Shown here one piece after another: positions 51,601 to 63,050 of a DNA stretch of 64,000 bases; within the stretch, counting starts at the first letter, position 1; every line of letters starts with the position of its first letter. The notes under the pieces are model-generated. The model was not told where the DNA came from. It did not search any database and was given only the letters and a program-made list of their open reading frames with translations. The DNA is from Emiliania huxleyi CCMP1516. Taxonomy: Eukaryota > Haptophyta > Isochrysidales > Noelaerhabdaceae. Location of the stretch: positions 296,246 to 360,245 of the forward strand of contig NW_005201231.1 of assembly GCF_000372725.1 (NCBI RefSeq), given 5' to 3'. The position numbers were made by a program, and so were the translations under genes.

Positions 51601-54581
51601 TGAGGGCGGCGGCAGCGACGGAGAGGGCAGCCTCGGAGAGGGCGGCAGAGGCGGCAGTGGCGAGGGCGGAGGCGGAGGCGGCGGCGGCGGCGAGGGCGAG
51701 GGCGGCGGCGGCGAGGGCGGTGGCGGCGAGGGCGGTGGCGGCGAGGATGAAGGCGGCGGCGGTGAGGGTGGTGGAGGAGCGGGAAGCGGCGGTGTGGGCG
51801 GTGGCGGCGCGGGAAACGGCGGTGGCGGCGTTGGCAATAGCGGCGGTGGCGAGGGCGACGGCTGGGCGGGCGGCGGCGGCGAGGGCGGCGGCGTTATGGG
51901 CGGCGGCGAGGGAAAGGGGGGTGGCGGCGGCGGTGGCGAGGGCGGCGGCGAGCGTGGCGGCGATGGAGAGGGCGGTGAGGGCGGCGGCGGCGACGGAGAG
52001 GGCAGCCTCGGAGAGGGCGGTGGGGGCGGCAGTGGCGAGGGCGGCGGCGGAGGCGGCGGCGGCGGCGAGGGCGAGGGCGGCGGCGGCGAGGGCGGTGGCG
52101 GCGAGGATGAAGGCGGCGGCGGTGAGGGTGGTGGAGGAGCGGGAAGCAGCGGCGTGGGCGGTGGCGGCGTTGGCGATAGCGGCGGTGGCGAGGGCGACGG
52201 CGTTATTGGCGGCGGCGAGGGAGAGGGCGGCGGCGGCGGCGGTGGCGAGGGCGGCAGCAGCGAGGGCGGCAGCGGTGGGTATGGAGTTGTAGCGGGCAGC
52301 GGCGGGGGCGGTGGCTGCTCGATGCTGCAGCGTCGCCATCGCGTGCTCTCAGAGAAGGACAGGGACTCATTGCAGTCGGCCGAGACCAGGCAATAGCCCA
52401 TGGAGAGGGGTGTGGCTCCGAAGCACGCAGAGGTGCAAGGACACAGCGAGGGCGGTGAGGGCGGCAACGGTGCGGGTAGTGGCGGTGATGGCGCCCACCA
52501 CTCTGGCGGTGGCGGCGGCGGGGGCGAGGGAGGCCGAGGTGCATAGCCGGTCATCGGAACCGCATTCCCTCCTGGGCGGCCGTCAGTGATCCCCGGCATC
52601 GGTCGACTCGACAGGTTGTGCTGGGGAAGAGGAAAAGGCTCGTGCGTCTGTGGCGGCGGCGATAAAGAGGCCGGTGGCGGTGGTGGGAGCGATGGCGAGG
52701 GCGTCTCGGTTGAAGTCTCTGACCTCTCCCCCGATGCGAGATCGCCAAGGCCCGAGCCATAGTCACCTGAGCTGAAATCTCCCGAGCCAACCTCGTCACC
52801 CGATGCGAAGTCGCCCTGTGCGTCCTCTCCAGAGTCGTCTCCAGAGGCGTAGTCCCCATCGGCGTCCAGCTCCAGGGCATCATTGTCTGGGTTTCCGCTG
52901 CCGGTCGCAAAGGACGGTGGCGGTGGTAAGGGCACAGGAGATGGTGGCGGCGATGGCACGTCGGATGGTGGCGGCGAGGGTGCGCCGGACGGTGGTGGTG
53001 AGGGTGCGCCCGACGGCGGTGGAGAGGGCGCACCTGGTGGTGGCGGCGGTGCTGGTGGCGGCGATGAAGGCAGCGGTGGGAGTGAAGGTAGAGGTGTCGA
53101 CGGCAGCGGCGGCGGAAGTGGGGGCTTCGCGGGCAGTGGAGACGGCGAAAGAACCGGAAGCAAGGGAGGTGGCGACGGCAAAGATGGCGGCGTTGGCGCC
53201 TTGCCAGGTGCAAACGGCGGCGGCGGCTCGTACACGCACTCGCCAACAAGCGGTCCCGGGCCGTTGATGACGAGGCCTGCACCAGCCAAGCCTGGTTGAT
53301 CGCTAAGCGTGTTGTTAGCGCTCGTCGAGGGGGTGTTCCCCAGGCGCATCGAAAGGTCCAGGTACAGCTTCGAGAACGGGCCCATTAGCTTCACGGAGAC
53401 CGTGGAATCCAGCGCGACCTGGGACCAAGCATAGCCGTAGATGTTCGAGAGATTGCCATCGCAGGAAGGGCACTTTAGCGGAGTGCGATCTGTGCAGCCG
53501 TCCGTCTCGTGCTCTCGCGCGCTAATCTCTACGTAGCCGAGGGATTCGCTCTTCCACAGCTTCTTTGAGTCCTGATTACTGCAGGTGGTGGCGTTGCCGC
53601 ACGACGTGCAGATGACGTCCTCGACCGTGACATCTGCACCTCTGACTGCCAGTGCCTCTGCCTTTTCGGCAGGGGGGCCTTTTGGGTCGCCGTCTATGTC
53701 GAACCACGACAGGTAGGTGCCAAATATGCTATACGCCGTGTTGGTGCCCGCAACCACAAACTCGAGCCCCAGTGTCGCCCTGGTCCCAACAGCGACCTTG
53801 TAGTTGAAGGCGCCACACTGGGTTCTGCAGCCTGGGTCTCGGGCGCCCTCGCATACCTTCTGCAAGATGCACGACCCGTCGTCGCATGCAAAAGACTCCC
53901 CGTCGGCGTCCGTCTCTGGAACGAACTTGACGACCAAGTCGAACACCACTCCTTGGTGCTCGCCCAGCCGCGACAGCCGGACGCCGTCCGTCGAGGTGAG
54001 ATTGCCGGTAATGCGGTCATCAAGGAGCCGCTTTTGGCCGGTGTCGCTGTATGGGTCGTCGTCGCAGTACTCGGCAAAGTCCAGCTCCACGAGCCTGGTG
54101 TCGCAGGCCGCCAACGCGTTTGGTGTCAAGGGCGGCGGCGGCGATGAGGGCGGGGGCGGCGAGGGCGGCGGAGGGGAGGGCGAGAGCGAGGGCGGCGGCG
54201 GCGTGGGCGGCGGAGGGGCGGGCGGCGGCGGCGAGGGCGAGGTGGAGGGCGGCGGCGTCGTGGGCGGCGGAGGCAGAGTCGGGGGAGGCGATTCCGGAGG
54301 CGAGACGCATGCACGCAGCAATAGTTTGGTGTCGCTTGCGCGAGAGGTGCCAACGCACTCCTCACTGGCGGGGAAGCAGCAGCCGTTTGATTCAACGACC
54401 ACGAGCTCGGCGCAGCCGCCCAAGCCCACGCACGCTGCCTTGCACTGGTCGAGGGTGAGTTACGTCGGCGGCGAGCCGCGTCGCCAGCCGTCTCGCGAGA
54501 GAGCGGCGCCGCCGCGTGCGCGCAGCAGCCGCCGCGGCAGAGACGAGCCGCGGCGACGGCCGCACAACCGATAACTGCCAT
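48622..54581 (-). CDS. Giant Ser/Pro-rich extracellular protein with cupredoxin domain
   Basis: About 1,980 residues. I place the start at MAVIGCAAVAAARLCRGGCC (54581), a signal-like sequence; one base of frame change near 54465 separates it from the main frame. Cys modules with the pattern CPCTSACxGATxxxxGYCLV occur near the middle and at the C-terminus, and a related one at the N-terminus. Then follow an unrecognised Cys-containing domain of about 270 residues (CDTRLVELDFAEYCDD...GPGPLVGECVYEP) and long (SPPPP)n blocks. A cupredoxin-like domain (LIIHVGDTVTW ... YPYFCSSHDCMNAQITV) lies at about 50160-49890. Such arrangements resemble pherophorin/extensin-type wall or scale proteins; the Pro blocks would be hydroxylated and glycosylated in the secretory pathway. 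Confidence 0.72.
50990..52260. repeat. Higher-order repeat of about 375 bp in the Pro-rich coding block
   Basis: The landmark GGTGGTGGAGGAGCGGGAAG recurs near 51012, 51389, 51766 and 52126 with spacing about 375 bp. Units are nearly identical, showing recent tandem expansion within the SPPPP-coding region. Confidence 0.8.
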
Positions 54582-54586
54582 TGGCG

Positions 54587-54590
<4 letters not shown>

Positions 54591-54633
<43 letters not shown>
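54591..54633. repeat. (CA)n microsatellite
   Basis: About 21 CA dinucleotides immediately upstream of the proposed start codon of the Pro-rich protein gene. Confidence 0.95.
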
Positions 54634-54636
<3 letters not shown>

Positions 54637-56118
54637 ACCTGCTCCGGCGACACTAGGGACTCGGGCCTGATCCCGCACAAAACATCTCCACACTCTCTCC
54701 TCTCCTATGACACGACTCTCCGACCTGGACTAGATTCCCATGTTTCACCACAAGCGCCACTGCTTCGCCGCGCGCTGCTTACAGCGTCAAGTGCGGCCCT
54801 TAGCTGAGTAGAACTCGAAGTGGGCGTCGAGGGGGCCTATAGTAGAGTGTGAGCCCGCGCGCTGCAAAGCGCTCGAGTGTGGGCGATGGCGCGAGCTGGG
54901 CCATGTACTAAAGCGTGTGACTGTTTCTGCCGTCTTTGAGGGGGTGTGGGCGTAGGAGTGGTGCTCTGCTACCCTTGCAGCCGAGCGCCTTCTCTCAGCT
55001 CCATTGCCTCTAGGGGGTTGTGGCCGTGGATTTGGCCCCCTAGCCCCCCTCTCCGAGAGCAGGCCTGTCCAGTCTGGGTGGGGCGGCGTTATAGCGCCGT
55101 CGTGGCGTGGATTATTCCTGCCGATGTTGGGGTGTTGCCGAGGTGGCGTGTCGGGGTGTCGCCGTACGCGGAGGGTGGTAGTCGCCTCTGGTCTCGAGGT
55201 GTGAATGGAGCTGTGTCAGCTCTGACTAGATCTCGCGTGATATCGCATATCGGCCGTGTTGGCGGTTTCAGCGTGCTTCAGGCGAGGGACTTGGTTGGTG
55301 AGGGCGCGGGTGGGGCGCGTCCGAGGGCTTGCGGGCGCGGGCGAGTGCCAAAGGTGGTGTGGCGCGCCTCAGACCGAGGTCTGTTTGCGCCTGGTCAGCT
55401 GGTGGGTGTGAACAGCACTGTGAAGGCGCGTGGCGGCGGGGTGAGAGTTGAGGAGCACTTGGAGCACTTGGAGTGCAGTTATCAACCTCACATCCAGGGC
55501 CGGGGAGCTCAGAAGCGCACCCAGCGGGCCGGATGATCGGGATCGGGTTACGGGCTAGAGAGCCCTAGGCCTAGCCCCGGGGGTGCGCGTTCGCAGGGAA
55601 AGGGCCGTAAAGTAAACACTGGTCTCCGAGGGTTAGTTCCGTGTACCGGGTTTCCCCTTAACTGCAGAACGCCCCCTCCTACTCGGAGCTAACGGACACA
55701 CAACACTGTACTCCACGCACGTACACGGATACGCCTCATGTGCGCCCGCCCGACTCCGGTCCCAGAGTCCCTTCCTTCGCCCGTCAGGGCGAGTCCTCGG
55801 CTCGTCCCGCCCCCTTGCCCCGATCTAAATTCTTGTTTCGGTGAACGAGCTAGCGTGCGGGGACAGCGGCATTGTGCACGGAGCTAAGTGCATTGCCGTT
55901 CTTAACGGAGTCGCTTAGGCGGCTCCGGTGGTGTGCCGGTGATAGTACTAGCACGCGCCAGTTCGCACCTGTGTCGAGCCTGTCTGCTGTGAGAGAGAGT
56001 TGTCTTGTCAAAATTCTTGTGTGCGAGGGAGTTTTGTTGTAAGATTCTTGTTTAGCCCCGCTCGACGCCGAAGGGGTGGCCGAGCGGGGCAATTTGAGCG
56101 GTAGCCGTCCAGCCGACA
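54634..56118. other. Intergenic region with dispersed repeats
   Basis: No gene is supported; the plus frame 54946-55536 has no domain. A 130-bp repeat shared with 20521 and 63505 lies at 55451-55585. A 90-bp segment at 55930-56020 is the inverse of 40905-40990 and ends 100 bp before the next gene. Confidence 0.55.
55451..55585 (+). repeat. 130-bp dispersed repeat
   Basis: Begins GAGCACTTGGAGCACTTGG and contains CCAGGGCCGGGGAGCT-AGAAGCGCACCCAGCGGGCC and AGAGAGCCCTA. Sister copies are at 20521-20645 and 63505-63640. It has no coding potential; a structured RNA is possible but does not match any RNA I recognise. Confidence 0.75.
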
Positions 56119-57715
56119 ATGGACGGCCTCGACGCCCTCTTGGCCGAGGCTGCGGCCGAGCGTGAGGTCAAGCGCTCGCCTCCGCCGCCGGTTGCCGCCG
56201 CCGCACCGAGAGTGGCACCAGTCGCACCGCCGCCAGCTTCCCACCAGCCTTCGAGTGAGGCTGCGTCGGAGCTGCACGCAGCACTGAAGGGGTACATCGC
56301 GCACCTGCTCTGCCCGGACGCGCTAGACGCGCTGTCGCTAGCTCTCGCGAGTCGCACGTACGCCGAGGTGGAGGAGTATATCGTCGCTCGGCCAGAGCTC
56401 TCTCGGTACACCCTCAGCGCAGAGGTTGGGCGGATGTCCTATACGGTCTTCCCTTCCGGCGGCGGGTCGCCCGTCACCGAGCCAGGGGCGATCCGCGCGT
56501 ATTACGCCCGCCAGTCCGGAGACGCAGGACGCGACGGCGGCGGCGGCGGCGGCGGCGGCGTGGCCGCGTCTTCTTGCGGCGTGGCCGAGCTGCTGTGGCG
56601 CGCCGCCAACCAGAGCCTCTTCGGCGAGGTGCTCGGCAGCCTGCAGGAGGCGTGGCTTGAGCCGCGGCTGAGCACGTGCGTCGTCGCCACCGCCTCCTCG
56701 CTCAGGCTCGGCGTCATAACAATCGATCAGTGAATGGATTCATTGAACGTCACCGTCACCGCCTCCTCGCTCGTTGATTCTGAAGGAGCCGCCGCCTCCT
56801 CGCGCAGGCTCGACTTCAGGGACGAGACGCAGCCGCGGCTCGACGCCTCGTGCGAGCTGGCCCCGCAGAGACGCGCTCGGACGGAGCATCCACAGCTGCC
56901 CCGCTTCTTGAGAGTCGTCTTTATCTGTGTCGCAGGCCGTGCAGACGCTCGGCGCATCTGACGAGCCGCTCGTCCTCGCGACTATTAATTTACTTTTAAT
57001 TCACGATTAATTAACTATTAATTAGGCGCATCTGACGAGCCGCTTGTCCTCGCGACCACTTCCTAGACACTTCCGAGACACTTCCGAGACACTTCCGAGA
57101 CACTTCCTAGGCGCATCTGACGAGCCGCTTGTCCTCGCGACCACTCAGGCGGCCACTTGGCCACTTCCGAGACACTTCCGAGACGCCTCCTAGATCCCCG
57201 AGACACTTCCGAGACACCTCCTAGACACTTCCGAGACACTTCGGAGAGACTCGCCTCCGAGATGCCTCCTGACGCCTCCCAAGGCGCTGCTGTCCAGGCC
57301 ATGCTGTCTACGCCAGCCTCCCCATTGCTGTCCGCCTCCCATTGCTGTCCGCCTCCCATTGCCGCCTAGGTCAGCGTCTCGCTGTCGCCCGCGCGGCGCG
57401 AGCTGCGGCGAGCTCGAGCTCCACCCAGCGATTACTAATCAACTTGTGATGACCTTTTAATGAGCTATTCATTAGGCGAGCTTGAGCTCCACCCAGCGGC
57501 CGCCGCAATGGCTGCGAACGGCGTCTCTTCACACGCCGCCGGTGTGAACAGGCAAGCGGTGGACAAGCCGCGGCTGGCGACGTACCGCGCGCACGGCGAG
57601 CGGCCTCGACGAGATTGCCCGAGATTAGTCGAGATTTCCCGAGCTCAGGTGCTGCATCTTCGACGAGCGAATCCTCGAGACGGCAGAGGCGATGGCGCGG
57701 TGGGAGGCCGCTTCG

Positions 57716-57763
<48 letters not shown>

Positions 57764-58179
57764 AGCGGGGAGGGTGGAGGGGCGCTGGGCGGTCTTGCTG
57801 CCGGGATCGGTCGTCTGATGCGGCCGGGTCGAGGAGAGGGAGAGGGCGGCGACGGTAGCGGCGGTGGCGGCGGCGGCGGCGGCGGCTGTGGCGGCGGCGG
57901 CGCTGGAGGCGGCGGCGACGGTGCGGGAGGTAGCGGCGGAATTCGCCTCTTGAGCTCCCTCAGCGCGATCGGTGGCAGCGTCGCTTCCGCCGCTTCGGGC
58001 CTCGCGCAGGAGTCGGCCAATCTCGGCCAATTCGGCTGATCTCGCCCGATCTCGGCCAAATCTCTGTTGACTCGGCCTCGGGCGCGCGCGTGCAGGAGTC
58101 GGTCTCGGGGCTGACGGCACTCGCGTCCGACGTTGGCACGGCCGCGGGGATCGGCCAGGCCACGCCGCAGAACGAGTGA
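56119..58179 (+). CDS. Multi-exon gene of unknown function
   Basis: Start MDGLDALLAEAAAEREVKRS. Supported first exons: 56119-56705, 56808-56859, 56936-56951, 57111-57148, with junctions reading SSLR|LDFRDET, CEL|AVQTL and G|ASDEPLVLATTQ. The middle (57370-57660) is not resolved; GTCAGCGTCTCGCTGTCGCC at about 57370 and an exon around 57552-57600 are likely. The last exons encode IFDERILETAEAMARWEAAS, a long Gly-rich block, then LLSSLSAIGGSVASAASGLA joined across an echo intron to ESVSGLTALASDVGTAAG and a stop at 58179. The N-terminal third is helical (HAALKGYIAHLLCPDALDAL). No family is recognised. Donors are GC except the last, which would be GA. Confidence 0.55.
56952..57110 (+). repeat. Two echo units in the intron before exon 4
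   Basis: Units 56952-57024 and 57025-57110 each start GCGCATCTGACGAGCCGCT (copy of exon 4) and end in TAG. Their spacers differ: AT-rich TTAATTA in the first, ACTTCCGAGAC repeats in the second. Confidence 0.85.
57514..57551 (+). repeat. Palindromic mini-intron element, 38 nt
   Basis: Starts GCGAACGGCGTCTCTTCAC and ends GGTGTGAACAG, matching the elements in NUF2, ELP3 and the BT1 gene. It lies between coding segments of the unknown gene. Confidence 0.75.
57718..57765. repeat. GGC trinucleotide run (poly-Gly coding)
   Basis: About 15 GGC triplets in the frame that gives poly-Gly; a second block lies at 57850-57920. Confidence 0.9.
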
Positions 58180-59629
58180 TGCGCCGAATTTCGATACTTG
58201 CACAATGCTACGGGCGTGGTATTCACAATGCTATGTGAACGCTCCTGTCCTTGCAGCTTGGTTGCACGTACATAGGAGGCGTGTAGTAATAACTGGTATG
58301 GCCTTCTAGTTTGGTCTTCTCGTGTTTTACTGCCTCGGCTGTCGGCAGCCGCCAGCATCTGAGTGTTCTCCACCGTCGCTCTGTTTCCATTCGCACATTA
58401 CCACGTCTAATACCGGTATACTATACTATACGTCAGTAAGTTACTTGATCACGAACACGCGCGCCAAAGACTAGTATGTAGTATACTCCGCCACGTCGAA
58501 AGTGGAGCGAAAACTCAGCCTTGAGTTCTCAGCGCCCTCACGGCCCGCCAATGGCAAACCCGACTCCCTCCGTGTGGCGCCGCCCGATGGTGTTGGGAAC
58601 CCTATTCCGGAGCGATTTCCCCTAGGGTTAGCGCAGAAAAAGCCGGCCCCCTTAGCTCCGGCTAGGGCTAAGGGGCCTCCGCGGCCGACCACGAGGGAGG
58701 GCCGACTTTGGCTTAGCATAGCGGGCCGAGAAAGCCGCCCACACCCGCGAGGATGGTTGTGTGGTTGCCTCCCCGACTCGGACGGCCGCCTCAGAGGGCG
58801 GGTATGCTTCCTCTCGCCCTCTCACCCGCGGGAGATGGCCGAGTCCACGGAGCCGCACGCTGCCTCTCCTTGGACGCAAGGCTCCGACTTCTATAGAGAA
58901 AACCCCATCTGCACCAGCGTTTTAAAGTGAAATCGTCAAGAGAAATCGATGCCCCGGGCTGGGCTTTGGGGTAGGCAGCCACCCTTTCGAAGGTGAGGCG
59001 TAAAGCCGTATCTGCCGACCTGTGAAGACGCTTTACTTGCGAGCAGTGCGTGGACCAAATGGCGCGAGAGCACCGCAACATGGCTAAGGAGGCAGGGAAG
59101 CTTCTGCTCCGAGACGGCCGCTCAGGACCGCAAAATGGTGTTCCTCAAGGTTGTCGTGTTGATCGGGCTGGCCAGTCCCCGGGGCCTGACGGTCCAAGCT
59201 CCAAGGTTTCCCTCAAGAGTACTTCTCCCCTACCCCACCCTTTCACTTTAGATGTGTCGGACCATAATAAAGTAAAGAGCTAAGAGGTAAAGTCAGGGAT
59301 GGGAGGAGCGAGGACGGCACGCCGCCGCCACCACACACACATGATTTTAAAGCCGTATAAAGGAGATTAGCCTTCGTGGTCATCGTGCGGATGCCTCTTC
59401 CTATCTCTGCCACCACCCTCAAAGAACGGCACCCGCGACAGCCCCCATTACACCCGCGGGCGCGGCTCCCAGATCCGACCCGTCCCGCTAGCATCGCTGA
59501 CTGAGCCCCGCCGGCCCGCAACTCCCACCGTCCCAGATCCCCAGCGGGCGGACCGGGGGGGGGGGCGGGGGGGCGGGCAGGAGCCCCCCGGTGCCGGACA
59601 ATGTTGCCCTCTTGAAGGCCCGCGCTTGC
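58180..59629. other. Intergenic region containing a longer repeat
   Basis: 58406-58635 is repeated at 63712-63948, and 59377-59426 is repeated at the very end of the window. A small plus frame at 59059-59283 (MAREHRNMAKEAGKLLLRDG from 59059) followed by AATAAAG at about 59267 may be chance. A poly-G run is at 59556-59576. Confidence 0.5.
58406..59426 (+). mobile_element. Dispersed element, long copy
   Basis: It starts TCTAATACCGGTATACTATA with nearby AGTATGTAGTATACTCC, giving imperfect inverted AGTATAC motifs. A shorter copy at 63712-64000 joins 58635 directly to 59377, lacking 741 bp, and has a 7-bp insertion. The right end of the element is not visible because the second copy runs off the window. 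Confidence 0.65.
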
Positions 59630-61520
59630 TTAGCTAGGGGGCTTCGGGTTCATCACCTTTGGCGAATAGGTCGAGCACGGCCGCTGCTTGCCGGCTGCGT
59701 CCTCGTTCTGGTACGCCCCCTTGTAGAGCGTCCATAGCAGGAACTGGTTCATGTGGCTCATTACGCCGCAGAAACCGAACGCGCACGAGTACCCGGGGAT
59801 GCGCATCCAGTACGCTTGCTTGGGCACGTACGTGCGGTCGTGTGACGAGTAGTGGTCGAAGGAATCGACCGGGTAGGTCGGCTTGTTGCACCAGATGCAC
59901 ACCCCTGGCCAGCAAGGCACCTTGCGAAGGCAGCCCGGGGCAGGAAGGCAAGCCGGCAGGCATGCAAAGAGCGCGCTCTTTGCGACGCAGCCCCAAGTGT
60001 CCCAGGACGGCGGTCCTGCGCGGAACGAGCAGAGGGGGCCGTGGGTCACCTGGGCCAGAGCGAGAAACGGCATGCGTTCTCTTCTTTTACCGAGGCACAA
60101 TCCGGCGTTGTAGGCGCGCAAGACCAGCGCCTCCGAGATGTGGCCGTCGCCGAGCTTGCTCAGGAAGGGGTAGCAGCCCACGGGGCTGGGGCAGAACCAA
60201 AGTCCCCACATTGGGCAGAGGAACGGGGCAATCGACGCGTAAGAGCCGTCCATCACCCACCTATTAATCACGTGCAAGCGCTGTCGCTCGGGCGTTCGCC
60301 CATACTCTCGCACGTCGTCGCTGAATGACGCACCGTTGCGAGTTGATCTTGCCCGCGGCGGGGAAGTCGCCGATCGCGTCCTTATCGATCATGCACTTGT
60401 CAATGTCGCAGGCCGACTCGGGCGTGAAGGCGAGAATCGAGTCGAATGTGATGAGCCGCACCTTGGCGTTGTACTTCTTGGCGATTTCGACCGCGGCGAT
60501 CTGAGCCTGCGCGCCGCCGAGGCTCCACCCCACGATCGTGATCTTCTTCTCGTCCCCGTCGGGCGGCGAGCAAACGAAACCCTCATGGTCGAGCGCCTCG
60601 GTCACGCCTTTCATCCGGTTGACCTTGTTGTCGCCGCAATCCGGCACCCCCTTGAACATCTTGTCGTGCGCCTGCATCCGACAAATTCCGCGGGATGAAG
60701 GAGGGGGGGGGGGGTGAGGGTGTGTGGGTGATACGGAGGGACACCTCGAGGTCTTTCTTGTAGACGCAATACCCCGTTTCGATGACGTCCTCGCCCTGGC
60801 AGTAGGAGAGCTCGCACGCCTTCCAGTTGCCGCAGGGGCCGCAGAAGCCGTCTTGCAAAATGCCCTGCCCGTAGGGGATGCCTTCGGTCTCTGTGGCCGA
60901 GAAGCAAAGGATGTAAGAGCCAGCGGGGGCGAAATGCGTGCCATCGAGCACGTAGTCGCAGTCCACCTTGACGAGATAGTATCGGTCGAGAAGAGTGCCC
61001 GGGCACGCACAGTTGTTCCGGGCGTTGAAGAAGGAGCCCATCGCAATGTACTCTCCCATTTTGGGAGTGTCGGGAGGGCACGGAGGCGATCCGCCGTTTG
61101 CCTTGTCCACGCGCGTGATAGGTGTTTGCCTTCCCGGCGTACTTAGGGCCGTTCTTGCCCGAACCGTTCAAGGAGTGCCCGCAGAACTGAAAGGGGATCC
61201 CCGTGTCCGGCACGCTCGCGCCTAGCCACGACTGGATCATCCAAAACGGGGCCACCTGTTGGATCTCCTCCGGGATCTTGGCCTACAGGTGCGGGGTGGG
61301 GGATGTCCGGGGTGGGGGATGTCGAGGGCGCAGGGGGAAGCTAGGCAGGGGGATGGGGATCCTCGTCCTGCGGCGGCGGCTTGTTGGCTTGGCGCTGCTT
61401 CGCCACGTAGTCCATGGATGGCTTGGGCTGCTTGGGCTGGGAAGGGAGCCTATAAGGGGGGAGATCCCCGTTGACAACACGCTGGAAGATAGGATGGGAG
61501 GCTGCGATGCAACGGGACAT
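59630..61520 (-). CDS. Class-3-lipase-like alpha/beta hydrolase
   Basis: Exons 61520-61389, 61282-61130, 61101-60745, 60671-60334, 60320-59630; 1671 nt, 556 residues. Start MSRCIAASHPIFQRVVNGDL. The nucleophile elbow is ITIVGWSLGGAQAQIAAVEI (GxSxG), followed by KVRLITFDSILAF; this order fits lipase class 3. Upstream is a Cys-rich segment (NNCACPGTLLDRYYLVKVDC, CGPCGNWKACELSYC), and the C-terminal third is again Cys/Pro-rich, suggesting a disulfide-bonded extracytosolic enzyme, although no signal peptide is obvious. Intron 1 GC-AG (echo GCCAA), intron 2 only 28 nt GC-AG, intron 3 GT-AG. Between exons 4 and 5 only 13 nt (GTGCGTCATTCAG) would be removed; a one-base indel is the alternative. Confidence 0.7.
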
Positions 61521-62251
61521 TGTGCGGCGAGGAAAGCTCAGTTTTTTTGGATCTGTGAGCGGGAAGGCGGCGGCGGGCGAGCGTCAGCACCGTGAAATAT
61601 GGATGAGCATTGCGCGCGCTCGCTGCGGGCGTCGCGGGCAAAGGGCGTGGAGGCGACCGCCATCCGATTGTGCCAGCTTTGCGTCGTGTGCGTCTACTTG
61701 CTAGGGCGGCGTGCAAGCGAGCGGGCTGCGTCGCTCTCTCGCCGGAAAAGAGTGGGGGCAATCGGGCGGGTTCGCTCGGTGTAAGGGTGGGGAACGAGCG
61801 GCAGCGGCCGCGTCTCGTGGCTCCTCGATGGCAGCAGCCTCACCTGCGAACGGGAGGTGCAGGCATTGTGAGGCCGAGAGGGGGCGTAGCCGCTCGGGCG
61901 CCAAAGGCATGGTGGGAGCGGAGAGGGAGCGGCGGGTTGCGTGAGCAAGAGGCGTCGCGCCGCTCGGGCGTGCAGCTCCCCGCGGCCATGTGCGTCGATG
62001 CGGCGGGGCCAGCGCGAGCGGAACGGGAAAGGCGAGGGTTGGGCCGCCTGTGTGGAAATCAGCAAGGAGGGGGAATGTGTGATGGCCTGTCTCGAGGTCT
62101 CGCGGAGTACAATTTTTCGTTTTTCATGGAGATTTTGGCGATCGCGCACGCGACGTGGTTGGTGAGAGTGGAGGAGAGTGGGGTGAGAGAGAGAGTGGCG
62201 CCTCATGTGTGTGTGTGAGTGTGTGTGTATAAACGCTGGTCCGGGGTTGTG
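61521..62251. other. Region upstream of the lipase gene; no gene seen
   Basis: Long frames exist on both strands (61610-62218 plus, 62206-61694 minus), but they are Arg/Ser/Pro-rich shadows without motifs. A GT/GA-rich tract is at 62170-62230. Confidence 0.5.
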
Positions 62252-63050
62252 TTTTGAGCTTAGCCTTCGATGTTATGAAACAACGCAAGGCGGACATGGC
62301 ATATCGCTCTCGGGCCCACAGACATCCCGCACACTCGCCGCACACCCGCCGCCCCCGCGCGCGCCCCGCCCCGGCCGGGAGAAAGGGGAGTGACAGTTTG
62401 GGACTCGCAAGCCCGAGTATGTTGAGTCCTGGCTCAACAACGCAGAGAACAAGAGGGGGTGGTCCGGCTCACAAGTCCGGCTCACGCGCCTCGAGCTCGC
62501 CATCTACCGCACTGAACACTTCCGCCCCCTCGCTCCCAACCCATCCACCTCGCCTCGGGCCGCGCCGCGCGATCTCGGGCGATCTCGCGCGATCTCGGGC
62601 GATCTCGGGGCCGCGCCGCGCTATCTCGGGCGATCTCGCGCTATCTCGGGCGATCTCGGGGCCGCGCCGCGCTATCTCGGGCGATCTCGGAGCGTCGCTC
62701 GCGCGGCGTCACACCTGCTCAAAAAGGAAGGAGGTTGGAGGCAGGAGGTCACGCCCCATCCAGAGCGCCGTCGTCGCCGGGTTTTTGGCCCCCGGGTCGT
62801 CGCCCGACGGTTGCTGCGCGGGGCAGCAGACCATCGGACGGCGCGACGACGCCCCGTCCGGCACGCTCCCCCCTCCACCCGGCTATTGCCGCACGAGCGC
62901 CCTCAGCGGCGGAATTTTCCCCTCGCGCTTCCTTGGGCCCCCGGCAACGCCGACGGACTTCCCGTCCCCCCACCTGCGCCGCAATCACCGCCGTGATTGT
63001 CGGCGCCGCGCCCCTTGGCGCCTGTGCATGTCCCGCGTGCCCGCCCGCCA
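62252..63050 (+). repeat. Dispersed repeat, second copy of 30822-31570
   Basis: Same order and near-identical sequence as 30822-31570, but with an expanded GATCTCGGGC/GCCGCGCCGCGC block (62570-62690) and small deletions. It diverges after CCCGCCCGCCA. Confidence 0.85.

Noticed and set aside
50072-52396. 774-codon and 694-codon plus-strand ORFs opposite the Pro-rich gene
   Set aside because: They are poly-Gly/Glu and Ala/Arg translations of the complement of SPPPP codons; all frames are open because GGCGGA-type repeats lack stops. The minus frame has Cys modules and a cupredoxin domain, the plus frames have nothing.
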